Of a DNA stretch of 33,851 nucleotides, positions 16,414-25,571 are shown one piece after another. This stretch comes from Methylococcaceae bacterium UBA7658 (lineage in GTDB: Bacteria > Pseudomonadota > Gammaproteobacteria > Methylococcales > Methylomonadaceae), in assembly GCA_002483425.1 (NCBI GenBank), contig DLHW01000058.1:1-33851 (forward strand), in the 5' to 3' direction. Position numbers and translations under genes: made by a program. The stretch's first letter is position 1. Each line of letters begins with the position of its first letter. Under the pieces are notes generated by a model. It ran no database searches and was not told the DNA's origin. It saw nothing but the letters and a program-made list of their open reading frames with translations.

Positions 16414-19400
16414 TTAATCACTATCGAACTCGTAATTCAATTTAATCCGTTGCGAGGTTCCGGCTTGGGTTTCAACATTGATAGTGTCGGTAATATTATG
16501 TTTTAAAACGATATTAGCTTGTTTATTGAACATTCCTACTTTAGTGCCGACATAAAAATCAGGGGTCAGGTATTCGCCCATAACCAATAAACTGTCTTGG
16601 AGCGTACTGCCTTCTTCCACCTTGAACTCGTCGATTCCCAGCTTTTCGGTCAGCCACGCCGCTTTTCCCGCCCCGTAAGACAATGCGGCGCTGGCTAGCA
16701 TGTTGCCTTCCGCCTTGCTGACTTGGTTGAGAGAATTGCCCGTTATTAAGTACGCTAGGGCTTCGGACTCTGGCAAGGACGGCTCGGATGAAACCCGGGT
16801 TTGCGGATTTTTCAACGTCCCGATTAGAGCGAGTATAGCAGTGACTTCTTTGCTTTTGGAAAGCCGTATCGCTTCTACGTCAAGCCAGGGATTATCGGCC
16901 GGTCCATTAAACAAAAAGCGGCCTTTACGTACTGTTAAATCTTGCCCAAAACGTTTATAACTGGCGTTAGCCATATCGACATTGCCTTGCATCGCCAATT
17001 TTTCGCCTGCTTTGACGATCTTCAATTTGCCTGACAAATTTGTTTGCAAACCTTGCCCTGAGAAGCTGACGGTTTTACCCAAATTTATCTCGATATCCGC
17101 GCTGAGGTTGGGTGGCGGCGCGGCATCGCCGGAACTCTTTTCCTCACCCAGAACGATTTCATCTTCGCTAACCTGGACCGCATTTTCCGGAATATCCTGA
17201 ATTTTCAGGATAGCTTTAGGAACATCGATTTGTCCGGTAATGCGTCTATTTTGCCCGGCCAATGCGATTTTTAAGTCTGGTGAAACGGCGATTTGGGCGG
17301 CGGGAATTTTTGCAATCTCAAAGTCTTGTCCGGTTAGCGCCAATTCGACCGGAAATTGCGCTTCCGGATCCAGCTTAGCCGCACCGTCAAGATTGATAAG
17401 GCCCTCGCCGGATTTTGCCGAACCCGTAAGCCGGATAATTCCGGAGCTATCGCTGCCGTTAACGGCTTTTAAGGTAATGCCGTTTATATTAGCACCCAGC
17501 TTATTAATCGTTAGTGCGCCGTTATCAAACTGAAAACCGCCGGTAACTAACGGATTATTCAGAGTACCGTTTACCGCCATATCTGCTTTCAAAAGGCCTT
17601 TAATGCCGGAAAGCTGAGGTGCAAACGATTCAATCATGGCGAAATTTTGGATGGAAGCCGTTATCTGTGCGGATAAGTTTTGCGCTTTGCCTAGGTCGAA
17701 GACTAACGTTCCGCGTAAAAAATCCTGTTTCATTAAGGTCATATCCAAATCCCCGGAAATAGCTTTGCCTTTTATCAACCCCGAAAAGATAGCCGGACCT
17801 AGTTTGACTTCTTTCTTTAATTCCTGAGTTTCTAATAAAATGGTGCTGACCGGCATTGCCACACGAAAAGTTCCGGCAACGTTTGCCTCGGTCTTTAAGG
17901 TTGCTTCAATGTCGATGCCGCTGTTTAAAGCGATCTTCTGGGGCGTGCCGGGTTTATTCAGCATTAAAGGCATGGCTGAACCGCGCAGTTGAATTTGACC
18001 GCTCCGGTTTCCCGCAGCTAGCGCATGTAAATCGATGTTACGTAAGCCTGCGGTCTCACTCCCTTTCCTCCCTATATCGACCGAACCGCCGGTAAAATCG
18101 ATATGACCGTTTATCAACGGTTTTTGAATTGAGCCTTGTAAACCTAAATCGGCTTTTAAAATACCTTTAATGTTCTGGATCTGTGGAACAAAGGGTTGTA
18201 TTAAGCCGAATTCTGCAATCGATGCCGACAGGTTTCCCGAGCGTATTTGGCGTTTTCCGGCATCCAAGACTAATTTGGCCTGTAAATAATCACGACCGGC
18301 TAATTTTAGATCAACGTCCGCCGAAATTTTATCTCCGCTTATATCGCCCGCTACCGAAGACGCGCCCAGGCTGATTTCCTGTCGAGTATTTTTCATAACT
18401 ATCGCAACTTGCGCCGGGGTTGTGTCTAGGCGGTAACGGCCAGTGATGGCTTTTCCCCGGCGTTGAAGGTCGACATTGCCGTTAATAGCACTGGTTACTT
18501 GATGCTGTCCGGGTAAGAACACTTGTATCAGTGCACTGGGTATTGCCTTGGCGATCAATTGAAAATCAAGATCGCTGTCGGCAAGATAGGCTCCTTTAGT
18601 GCAAAGCGACGACAGTTGCCGGACTAAGCAGCCTTCGCTTAGCATAAAATCGACGCCGAGAATCTTTTTTTCCATGCGAAGCAGTGCAGCTTCTTTTAGC
18701 GTCCATAAATTCCCGGTATGATCGATAACGTTCAGTTTGGTAAGAACGCCATGCCAATGCCCCTCTGTTAACGCCCCTGTCAATGCAGCGGACATTTTGC
18801 CTTTAGTAGAATTTATCTCCGTCGTAAAATCATGTTTTTTAAGTGAGCCTTTGCCAGCAATGACAAATTTATCTATCGATGCGCCGCCGCTTTTGATTGC
18901 ATTGGCTGAAATATTAACAGACGAAGGGCTGCGATCGTCCGGACGGTAATCGATATTAAGCAATACGTCTTGCGCGCCATGTCCGGCAAATCTTATATGG
19001 TTACCCTCCGCATCGAAATTTACAGACGGATGGCGCCAGCCGCCTTGAATCTGTCCCTTGCCCTTTAATTTACCGCCCAAGCCCGGCCATAACGTACTCA
19101 ACGCCGGCATATTCATAGTCAGCGCAAGGTTTCCTTTTGCCTGATCTATTTCGCCATCCAGCGCAAGTTTATTAGCGCCCGATAGAAGCCGTAGCGTATC
19201 TATTTTGAGCTGACCGCCCGATAAGGCGAATTTACCCTGTCCGTTCAAAGGCTGTTGCCGTAGCTGCCCGGTTAATTGCTGAATATCGGCAGCGAGCTGC
19301 CAATCGTTTGAGATTAGTTTGCCTTTTAGGCCGACGCCAAACGTCAAGCTGCCGGATAATTCAGGCACAAATACAGCCGGATTGAAGTGCTGTCCTGTTG

Positions 19401-20430
19401 CACTAAGATCGAACACCGGACCATCGCCCCAAGCTATATCGCCCGCGAGCCGTAATACGCCGGAACTTGAGTTTAATTCCAGTTGTTCAACCGCAAAATT
19501 AGACAAACCGCCTTTACCTCTAAAGGAAAACTCCGTCTGCGGCACATAGGGTTGTTCAAGGCCTCCGTTGAGTTTGACCCGGTAATCGTCGAGCCGTCCG
19601 GCCAATTCAAAATGGCCGTACCGGCTTTGCACAATAGACGGCTTGGCTGCGACTGGCCATACTAAATCGCGCCAATCGCCATGCGCCTCGATAAGTGGCG
19701 TAGTTAAAACATTTCCCGCCCGGCCTTGCAAAGTCAATTTAAAAGGCGAAATCAATTGATTTTCGAAAATCAGTTGCTCAAGGTCTCCTCCGATTATCGT
19801 ATTGCCCTGCCATAGACCATCACCCCCGGTATCGATTGCCCACTCAGCGGACAATTGCGCAGGAAAACTTTTTCCCACAACGACGTCTCCTTTCGCCGAA
19901 GCATTGATCTTATCGGAATGAATCGCCAAAGATAGCAACCTGACGCGATTAGCTTCCGTCTTAGCCGATAATTGCACCTTATCTAAAACCAAGTGTTGTT
20001 GCTTGCTTGTAACATGAACATTAGTCAGCAGCAAGTTGGTAAGATCGAATTGTAACGGTAGAACAGCATCTTCAAAACGTCCGGCAGTTTCGCTTTCTTC
20101 GGGCTTTGTTTGAGCGATGTTGATAGTCAAACCGTCGATGGTCAAATCGCTAATTTTCAGAACGCCGGAAAAGAGCTGAGACGGCTGCCAGCTCATCGTC
20201 ATCCGGTTAGCGGTTATGGTTTTTGTTTCATTACGGTAACTAAAACTAGCCACTGAAATACGGTCAAGCAAACGGCCTTGCACGGTCCCGGCGGTGACTT
20301 GACCTGGCAGAATTGAAAACAGGCTTTGCAACAACCAGCGGCTGCCGGTTGGATGACCGATTAATCCGGCTAACGTCAGCAGAATCATTAAAGCCGATAG
20401 CGCCGAGAAGAGCAGGTATCGCTTTATCAT
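16414..20430 (-). CDS. tamB: Translocation and assembly module subunit TamB
   Basis: Very large inner-membrane-anchored periplasmic protein (1338 residues; E. coli TamB is 1259) that spans the periplasm and works with TamA in outer-membrane protein assembly and lipid transport. An uncleaved N-terminal anchor (YLLFSALSALMILLTLAGLI) is followed by long AsmA/TamB-like beta-taco repeats. The conserved C-terminal DUF490 domain ends in VETQAGTSQRIKLNYEF. Two internal segments are clearly similar: one around GLIQPFVPQIQNIKGILKAD (starting near 18190 in the DNA) and one around AMIESFAPQLSGIKGLLKAD (near 17620). Each is followed by a 'GG...I' strand, so the groove has duplicated units. Its ATG overlaps the tamA stop by 4 nt (ATGA), giving tight coupling. 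Confidence 0.95.
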   Translation of the reverse strand: MIKRYLLFSALSALMILLTLAGLIGHPTGSRWLLQSLFSILPGQVTAGTVQGRLLDRISVASFSYRNETKTITANRMTMSWQPSQLFSGVLKISDLTIDGLTINIAQTKPEESETAGRFEDAVLPLQFDLTNLLLTNVHVTSKQQHLVLDKVQLSAKTEANRVRLLSLAIHSDKINASAKGDVVVGKSFPAQLSAEWAIDTGGDGLWQGNTIIGGDLEQLIFENQLISPFKLTLQGRAGNVLTTPLIEAHGDWRDLVWPVAAKPSIVQSRYGHFELAGRLDDYRVKLNGGLEQPYVPQTEFSFRGKGGLSNFAVEQLELNSSSGVLRLAGDIAWGDGPVFDLSATGQHFNPAVFVPELSGSLTFGVGLKGKLISNDWQLAADIQQLTGQLRQQPLNGQGKFALSGGQLKIDTLRLLSGANKLALDGEIDQAKGNLALTMNMPALSTLWPGLGGKLKGKGQIQGGWRHPSVNFDAEGNHIRFAGHGAQDVLLNIDYRPDDRSPSSVNISANAIKSGGASIDKFVIAGKGSLKKHDFTTEINSTKGKMSAALTGALTEGHWHGVLTKLNVIDHTGNLWTLKEAALLRMEKKILGVDFMLSEGCLVRQLSSLCTKGAYLADSDLDFQLIAKAIPSALIQVFLPGQHQVTSAINGNVDLQRRGKAITGRYRLDTTPAQVAIVMKNTRQEISLGASSVAGDISGDKISADVDLKLAGRDYLQAKLVLDAGKRQIRSGNLSASIAEFGLIQPFVPQIQNIKGILKADLGLQGSIQKPLINGHIDFTGGSVDIGRKGSETAGLRNIDLHALAAGNRSGQIQLRGSAMPLMLNKPGTPQKIALNSGIDIEATLKTEANVAGTFRVAMPVSTILLETQELKKEVKLGPAIFSGLIKGKAISGDLDMTLMKQDFLRGTLVFDLGKAQNLSAQITASIQNFAMIESFAPQLSGIKGLLKADMAVNGTLNNPLVTGGFQFDNGALTINKLGANINGITLKAVNGSDSSGIIRLTGSAKSGEGLINLDGAAKLDPEAQFPVELALTGQDFEIAKIPAAQIAVSPDLKIALAGQNRRITGQIDVPKAILKIQDIPENAVQVSEDEIVLGEEKSSGDAAPPPNLSADIEINLGKTVSFSGQGLQTNLSGKLKIVKAGEKLAMQGNVDMANASYKRFGQDLTVRKGRFLFNGPADNPWLDVEAIRLSKSKEVTAILALIGTLKNPQTRVSSEPSLPESEALAYLITGNSLNQVSKAEGNMLASAALSYGAGKAAWLTEKLGIDEFKVEEGSTLQDSLLVMGEYLTPDFYVGTKVGMFNKQANIVLKHNITDTINVETQAGTSQRIKLNYEFDSD

Positions 20431-22172
20431 AATCTGCCGCCGGCGGCAAAATGGATTTGGAAAGCCGAGTCCGATTCATTTAACGGTAATGCAAAATCCA
20501 GCCGAATAGGCCCGACCGGCGAATACCAGCGCACTCCTATGCCGACACCGGTCTTAAAACGGATACTATCTAAATTAAACGCATTACCGGTATCCACAAA
20601 ACCGGCCAGGGCCCAATCCGGATAAACCTCGTGTTCGTACTCCGCGCTGAGCATAGATAAAAATTTACCGCCTGCAACATCGCCGGAACTATCTCTTGGC
20701 CCTAACTCTTTATAACCATACCCCCGTACACTGTTAATACCGCCCGCATAAAAGCGATAGCTGGTTGGTAATTGCGTTATTTGATCTACCAGCGTTGCCC
20801 CTTGCAATGTACGTCCGAGAAATACTCCGCCAAATGGTAATTGGTGCAGCCAAATCGCCGACAAATACCCTTGCAGAAAGCTCGTGTCGGATAAGGGATT
20901 AGCAACGCTGCCTCTGGTTTCAAACTCGACCCGGTAGCCTTCCGTCGGCCTTACCGGATCGTTGGAAACGGAACGGAGCCAATTTCCGCCCGGAACCAGC
21001 AGCAACCTCCGGCCGGAATCCGAAGCCGCAGTGTAAGCTTCGTAACTGTAATCGATAAAAAGCGTTTGCCGCCAGCCGTTAGTGTATGCATGTTTATGAC
21101 GGGCGGAAAGGGTGGCTGTGAGCGATTCGAAAGTATCGGTATTTTCCCGTTTAAGACCGCCGCCAAAACTTAATTGATCGGTCGTCGGCTTATCTAAGGG
21201 AATAATGTATTCCATTTCGGCTGTCGACAGCACTGGCGAAAGATCGAAATTGGCGGTAAAGAAATGCCCGTAACGGTTAATTCTACGATTGATATAGCTG
21301 GCGTTTAAGAGCGGCCCAATATCGGTATCGAAGCCCACGCCAAAACCATAGCGCGCTCTTTTTTTAGCGGTCAACTTAATGGTTACGGGCACCCTCTGGT
21401 CCTGAATATGTTCAAGGCCGGAACGGATATCGACAGTATCAAAATAACCGCTTTGAGACAGTGCGTTGTGGGTCTTCGCCAGTTGTTCATTGGTGTAAAT
21501 ATCGCCGCTTTTTATGGTCAGGTATTTGGCTACAAACCCCGCATCCAACACGTCTTGTTGCACAGTCATTTCGCCGAAAGCCATGCGTTTGCCGGAGTCG
21601 AACGTCAGCTTAATTAATGCGGTATTGTGTTGTTTATCAACGATCAGTTTTTTTTCGGAGAACGAACCCAGTAAGTAGCCGTTATCGAGCGCTAAAGATT
21701 CGATTCTTTTTTTCATGCTTTCATAATGACCGTGATGCAGTGGACTGCCTTGCGTCAACGGCATTTTTTTTAGTCCTGTTAAAAACACAGGATCGTTCCG
21801 GGCGTCACCGCCGATATCGATATCGATATCGCTGACCGATACACGCGGACCAGGACTAATGTTAAAGCTGGCTTTCCAGCAGTCCTTTTCGAACGCTAAA
21901 GATTTTTTTGTATGCGCGTGATAGTAACCTAACGCACGCAAAGCCTGGCTGATTTCCGTATCTGCGCCGAGAAACAAGCTTTGTATTTTCCATTTTGGCG
22001 CGTCGCATTGTTCTTGTTGGAGGGATAACATCAGCTTGACGTTATCTGCGGCTTCATCTTCAACGCCTCTAATAACGGTATCGGCAACAATCTGAGCAGC
22101 GGCAGAACACAGCAAAAATAACAACAGCGTTTTGCTTATGTGTCTTATACCGGGTTGACTCAGACATAACAT
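20427..22172 (-). CDS. tamA: Outer-membrane translocation and assembly protein TamA (BamA/Omp85 family)
   Basis: 581 residues, close to E. coli TamA (577). A signal peptide (SKTLLLFLLCSAAAQIVA) is followed by about three POTRA domains (to roughly residue 265). A 16-strand barrel of the surface-antigen type follows. The Omp85 motif is visible in GGINSVRGYGYKELGPRD, with the conserved VRGY loop that plugs the barrel. The protein ends in a barrel strand. The N-terminal MLCLSQPGIRHISK is longer than usual before the hydrophobic core, so a downstream start cannot be excluded, but ATG at 22172 is the only ATG before the signal sequence. It forms an operon with tamB. Region 22173-22337 upstream has no other gene. 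Confidence 0.95.
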   Translation of the reverse strand: MLCLSQPGIRHISKTLLLFLLCSAAAQIVADTVIRGVEDEAADNVKLMLSLQQEQCDAPKWKIQSLFLGADTEISQALRALGYYHAHTKKSLAFEKDCWKASFNISPGPRVSVSDIDIDIGGDARNDPVFLTGLKKMPLTQGSPLHHGHYESMKKRIESLALDNGYLLGSFSEKKLIVDKQHNTALIKLTFDSGKRMAFGEMTVQQDVLDAGFVAKYLTIKSGDIYTNEQLAKTHNALSQSGYFDTVDIRSGLEHIQDQRVPVTIKLTAKKRARYGFGVGFDTDIGPLLNASYINRRINRYGHFFTANFDLSPVLSTAEMEYIIPLDKPTTDQLSFGGGLKRENTDTFESLTATLSARHKHAYTNGWRQTLFIDYSYEAYTAASDSGRRLLLVPGGNWLRSVSNDPVRPTEGYRVEFETRGSVANPLSDTSFLQGYLSAIWLHQLPFGGVFLGRTLQGATLVDQITQLPTSYRFYAGGINSVRGYGYKELGPRDSSGDVAGGKFLSMLSAEYEHEVYPDWALAGFVDTGNAFNLDSIRFKTGVGIGVRWYSPVGPIRLDFALPLNESDSAFQIHFAAGGRL

Positions 22173-22337
22173 GATCGTGTAACCTTAAATCAGCCGCTTT
22201 TATTTGTAGCTCTATTAATTCGCTGTTTATGCCCTTAGGGTAAAATTGAAATCAACCGTTAGGCGTTCGGCCAGTACCCGGAGGAAGATTTTATTAGCAG
22301 TTTTCTAACCTCTGAAAACGACAGCAGCTGAAAAAAC

Positions 22338-22517
22338 TCAATTCTTAATATCATAAAAAGCGACCTCGCCGCTGCCGATGTTATACATAGCACCGACGAT
22401 TTTTATTTTGCCGGCTTTCTCCAATTCTGCCAAAACAGGACTCCGGGTGCGAATATCCCTTCTTGACTGATCGGGCAACTGGCAATCGCAAGTACAGGAA
22501 GCGTTATGTTCATTCAT
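22338..22517 (-). pseudogene. Beta-carbonic anhydrase gene with large internal deletion (59-codon remnant)
   Basis: ATG at 22517 is preceded by AGGAG 7 nt away (22525-22529), so the remnant may still be translated. The last ~35 residues (RSPVLAELEKAGKIKIVG, then AMYNIGSGEVAFYD) match the C terminus of beta-carbonic anhydrases. The first 21 (MNEHNASCTCDCQLPDQSRRD) look like the start of a Tat-exported form: cysteines, then SRR. The export helix and the whole catalytic core, with its zinc Cys-His-Cys, are absent, and the two ends are fused in frame. A complete enzyme of this class has over 200 residues. Function as an anhydrase is impossible; a secondary role of the peptide is not excluded. Confidence 0.72.
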
Positions 22518-22543
22518 TGACTTTCTCCTAGGAGGTATCGTCT

Positions 22544-22764
22544 TCAATCGGCAATGGCTTCGGCGGAAATCGACTGGATGACATTGCCTGCCACCAGCGC
22601 ATTTGACGGAGTTGAAAGCTGGTCGGAAGCGCCGTTGAAGATGCGGACATTTTCAAAAATCACGCCAGCGCCTTCGGGGGCTTGAACGTGTCGACTGCTT
22701 GTGAAATATTGGCGCAACTGAACAGGAATAAGGCCATAAACACAGCTTTTGAATAGACTTTCAT
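22544..22764 (-). pseudogene. 5' fragment of an exported amidohydrolase gene
   Basis: ATG at 22764 follows GGGAGAG and encodes a signal peptide (MKVYSKAVFMALFLFSC) that runs to a TGA after KPPKALA (near 22675). In the next frame the text continues VIFENVRIFNGASDQLSTPS and ALVAGNVIQSISAEAIAD. This is the first beta-rich segment of imidazolonepropionase-like amidohydrolases. It stops at 22544, far short of the metal-binding HxH motif that should follow. So a frameshift and loss of the remaining ~350 codons are both visible. It lies directly upstream of the carbonic anhydrase remnant. Confidence 0.7.
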
Positions 22765-23142
22765 ATCTCTCCCTATTATTGGCTTGACTGGAGCGGCTAA
22801 TAATTTTGACAGAAGAAAAGCTTAACATCATTTCGTCCGTCGTTTCTGTAATCACTTAATTCGAGTATCTATTTCGTGAATTCGAATACCAACCGGGGCG
22901 TTTTGTATCTTAAAACAACGATCGGACGTATTATGGCTTAAGGCCGGCCGGACAGTAAGAAGCATTACTTCTTTCCGGAAATCGTGACATTCGCTTTCCA
23001 TCTCAACAAGCTCTTCGCGCCTACCAGAAGTCGACTTTCTTATTCTAAATCTTTCAGCTTCCCTTAAATCTATCACACCCTTGGAGCAAAGTTTATCTTA
23101 TACGTAAGAATTTTTAGGCTTATCAACCTTTGTAATATTTTC

Positions 23143-23310
23143 TCAATCTGTTTTTTCATTATTGTTACCAATGAAATGTAATACTGTCATCATTACGATG
23201 AAGGCCATAAAAATTATGAATAATTGTGGCATAGCAAGTGGGGTATCGTGATGGTCCCGGATATTGATACCGGAAATTGCAGAAAGAATTTTCAATATTA
23301 AATCGGTCAT
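23143..23310 (-). CDS. Small single-span membrane protein, 55 residues
   Basis: Starts MTDLILKILSAISGINIRDH, followed by HDTPLAMP, then a strong hydrophobic helix (residues about 29-47: QLFIIFMAFIVMMTVLHFI) and a short polar tail ending NEKTD. The N-terminal 20 residues could form an amphipathic helix. The frame is free of rare features and ends at 23143. The ribosome site is weak (AAGAAG about 7-10 nt upstream). It diverges from the sigma-54 activator gene at 23504, with 193 nt between. No family recognised. It could be a small subunit or regulator of a membrane complex; a chance frame is the main alternative, though the coherent TM segment argues against it. Confidence 0.5.
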   Translation of the reverse strand: MTDLILKILSAISGINIRDHHDTPLAMPQLFIIFMAFIVMMTVLHFIGNNNEKTD

Positions 23311-23503
23311 AATACATTCTTCTTGTTAATGATTGTTGCAAGAAAGCTGTTTATTTCAGCCTTCTAAATGTATTAAGCTAAATATTTCGTAATACTTAAG
23401 AAACATAAGATGCTGTTTTTTATTTTAATTAAAAAAATTAGCTAACTTTTTATGTTTCATCTATAGTTTCATTGAGACTTATAAACGCTGCACAAAATTA
23501 CAG

Positions 23504-24859
23504 ATGAAACAAACGACAGATACCGATTCTTTCCTGAATAACCACAGGGATTGGCTAGGGCAACTCGATCAAAACGCTTTATTGCCTCAATTTCTCGATC
23601 TGGTCGAGGATAACGGGTTTTATATCGTGGATGTGAATCAAAATGTGCTTTTTTGGAACCGCGCAATGACCGCCATCACCGGAATCGAACCGGTATCGGC
23701 AAGCATTTGTCCCGGCGCATTAATAATCGATAAAGACAAAAAATCTACTCTCCGGTTTTTGCGGCCGGACAACAAAGCGCTTCAACTGACTCTGACGACC
23801 CGGCTATTGAAGGATAAAACAGGACACGTTGCCGGCGGTATGGGATATCTCAGCTTAGCGGCTGAACAAACCGGCTCTTCTCCTTCTGTAAACTCGCAAC
23901 ATGCAACCGCTAACCGGAATTTTCACGGCATTATCAGCCGCTCTCCGGCGATGAAGGATGTTTTCCGTATTATTCAAAACGCCGCACAAACTGAAGCGAC
24001 AGTATTGGTTCGAGGCGAAAGCGGTTCCGGAAAAGAATTGGTCGCTAAAGCCATCCACAGTTTAAGCGCCCGCCGCGATGCGCCGTTTTTGGCAGTGAAC
24101 TGCGCCGCCTTATCCAGCAATCTATTGGAAAGCGAATTGTTCGGACATGTACGAGGGGCGTTTACCGGCGCCATTAAAGATCACAGCGGATTGTTTCAAC
24201 GAGCGGGCGGCGGCACTTTGTTTTTGGATGAGGTCGCGGAAATGCCGCTGGATTTACAAGCCAAATTACTGCGCGTCATACAGGAGCGTAATTATGTTCC
24301 AGTTGGCGGCAGCCGGACGATTGATGTGGATGTCAGACTAGTCGCGGCTACGCACCGCTCACTTAGAGAAGACGTCAAATTGGGCCGCTTCCGGGAAGAT
24401 TTAATGTACCGTCTCCGCGTGGTGCCGATCTTTCTGCCGCCGCTACGGGAACGCCGGGAGGATATTAGTTTGCTGATTTGGCATTTTATCAACCAACACA
24501 ACGATAAACGTGTGCGGGTAATTGAAAAAATCGATCCGGATGCGATGAAAGAACTGCTGGATTACCGCTGGCCGGGCAATATCCGCGAACTGCATAACGT
24601 CGTGGAATACGCCTTCGCGGTCGGCAGAGGCTCAACGCTTAGACTCGCCGAATTGCCGCCGGAATTTAGAGAGTTGCGGCTGCCGGACAGGACTAAAACA
24701 TCAATACGCGAGCCTATTGCAAAGCAAACCCAAGAAGACGAAGCCGCCGCCATTAAACAAGCCTTAGCGCAAAGCCACGGCCGCGCCGGGAAAGCGGCGA
24801 ACTTATTGGGCATGAGCCGGGCAACGTTTTGGCGTAAGCGGAAACAATTCGAAATCTGA
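23504..24859 (+). CDS. Sigma-54-dependent transcriptional activator with N-terminal PAS domain
   Basis: 451 residues in the NtrC/NifA layout. A PAS-like sensor domain occupies about 28-118 (GFYIVDVNQNVLFWNRAM). The AAA+ domain has Walker A GESGSGKE (171-178), the sigma-54 contact loop GAFTGA (218-223) and Walker B TLFLDEV (238-244). A Fis-type helix-turn-helix ends the protein (GKAANLLGMSRATFWRKRK). There is no receiver domain, so it senses through PAS or a ligand rather than by phosphorylation. In methanotrophs some activators of this type control metal-dependent oxygenase genes, but no -24/-12 promoter or target was found here. Two GTTTCAT repeats (23455-23461, 23466-23472) lie in its upstream region. 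Confidence 0.92.
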   Translation: MKQTTDTDSFLNNHRDWLGQLDQNALLPQFLDLVEDNGFYIVDVNQNVLFWNRAMTAITGIEPVSASICPGALIIDKDKKSTLRFLRPDNKALQLTLTTRLLKDKTGHVAGGMGYLSLAAEQTGSSPSVNSQHATANRNFHGIISRSPAMKDVFRIIQNAAQTEATVLVRGESGSGKELVAKAIHSLSARRDAPFLAVNCAALSSNLLESELFGHVRGAFTGAIKDHSGLFQRAGGGTLFLDEVAEMPLDLQAKLLRVIQERNYVPVGGSRTIDVDVRLVAATHRSLREDVKLGRFREDLMYRLRVVPIFLPPLRERREDISLLIWHFINQHNDKRVRVIEKIDPDAMKELLDYRWPGNIRELHNVVEYAFAVGRGSTLRLAELPPEFRELRLPDRTKTSIREPIAKQTQEDEAAAIKQALAQSHGRAGKAANLLGMSRATFWRKRKQFEI

Positions 24860-25029
24860 GCAGCCATTTGCTGTTTTCGAATACAGCGGACGTTCTGCTC
24901 TTACGTCAGTCGGCGCACACTCTTGTCATTTCTAATCATTAGCTAATCCTTATTCAACATATTCCATTAACAACTCATCGCCGGAAATTAAGTGGAAGAA
25001 TTTATAGCATTGTTTACAGCCTTTTGGAT

Positions 25030-25569
25030 TTATAACAATTCCAACGCAAACATAATGGCGTCTTCACGTCCGCTCTCTGCAGGATAATAGCCTTTTCGTG
25101 TGCCGATTTCGTTAAACCCCAGTTTCTTATAAAGTGCGATTGCGCCGGGATTGGATGGTCTGACTTCCAGGAACATGGTTTCGGCTTCGTTTTTGGCTTT
25201 TTCGATCATCGACTCCATCATTTTACGGCCTATGCCTTGCCCCTGCTCTTCTGGAGCGACCGATACATTCAATATATGCGCCTCGCCGACGCCCATCGTC
25301 ATGATGCAATAACCGAGGATAAGGCCGTTTTCCTCGCACACCCAGCACCCGTAGCCAACTTTGAAGCAGTCGATAAAAATGTCTTCGTCCCACGGAAAAG
25401 GGTAATTTTTCCTTTCGATTTCCATAACGGCGGGCAGGTCGGCGCGGGTCATGATCCGCAACCGCAGCAAATCGATTCTGGACAACGATTCGGGAAATAC
25501 CCTGGCGTAAAATTCCTTATCCGCATCGTAAACCAGAACATTCTTAATCTTGTCCATCCATCCGCGCAT
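25030..25569 (-). CDS. rimI: Ribosomal-protein S18-alanine N-acetyltransferase (RimI-like GNAT)
   Basis: GNAT acetyltransferase; RimI acetylates the N-terminal alanine of ribosomal protein S18. Visible are the N-terminal strand (IMTRADLPAVMEIERKNYPFPW), which contains the YPFPW RimI signature, the acetyl-CoA loop QGQGIGRKM, and the C-terminal NPGAIALYKKLGF. The 179 residues exceed E. coli RimI (148) by a 30-residue N-terminal lead (MRGWMDKIKNVLVYDADKEF). A start at the second Met (25557) would shorten it little. It follows the glycosylase gene with a 2-nt gap, so it is the second gene of a two-gene operon, a pairing seen in many proteobacteria. Confidence 0.88.
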   Translation of the reverse strand: MRGWMDKIKNVLVYDADKEFYARVFPESLSRIDLLRLRIMTRADLPAVMEIERKNYPFPWDEDIFIDCFKVGYGCWVCEENGLILGYCIMTMGVGEAHILNVSVAPEEQGQGIGRKMMESMIEKAKNEAETMFLEVRPSNPGAIALYKKLGFNEIGTRKGYYPAESGREDAIMFALELL

Positions 25570-25571
25570 GT

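Noticed and set aside
22852..23076. 74-codon minus-strand frame starting with GTG
   Set aside because: No good ribosome site, no domain, highly charged composition without pattern; treated as chance.
23311..23503. Sigma-54 (-24/-12) promoter near the PAS/AAA+ activator
   Set aside because: No TGGCAC-N5-TTGC match on either strand in this region.
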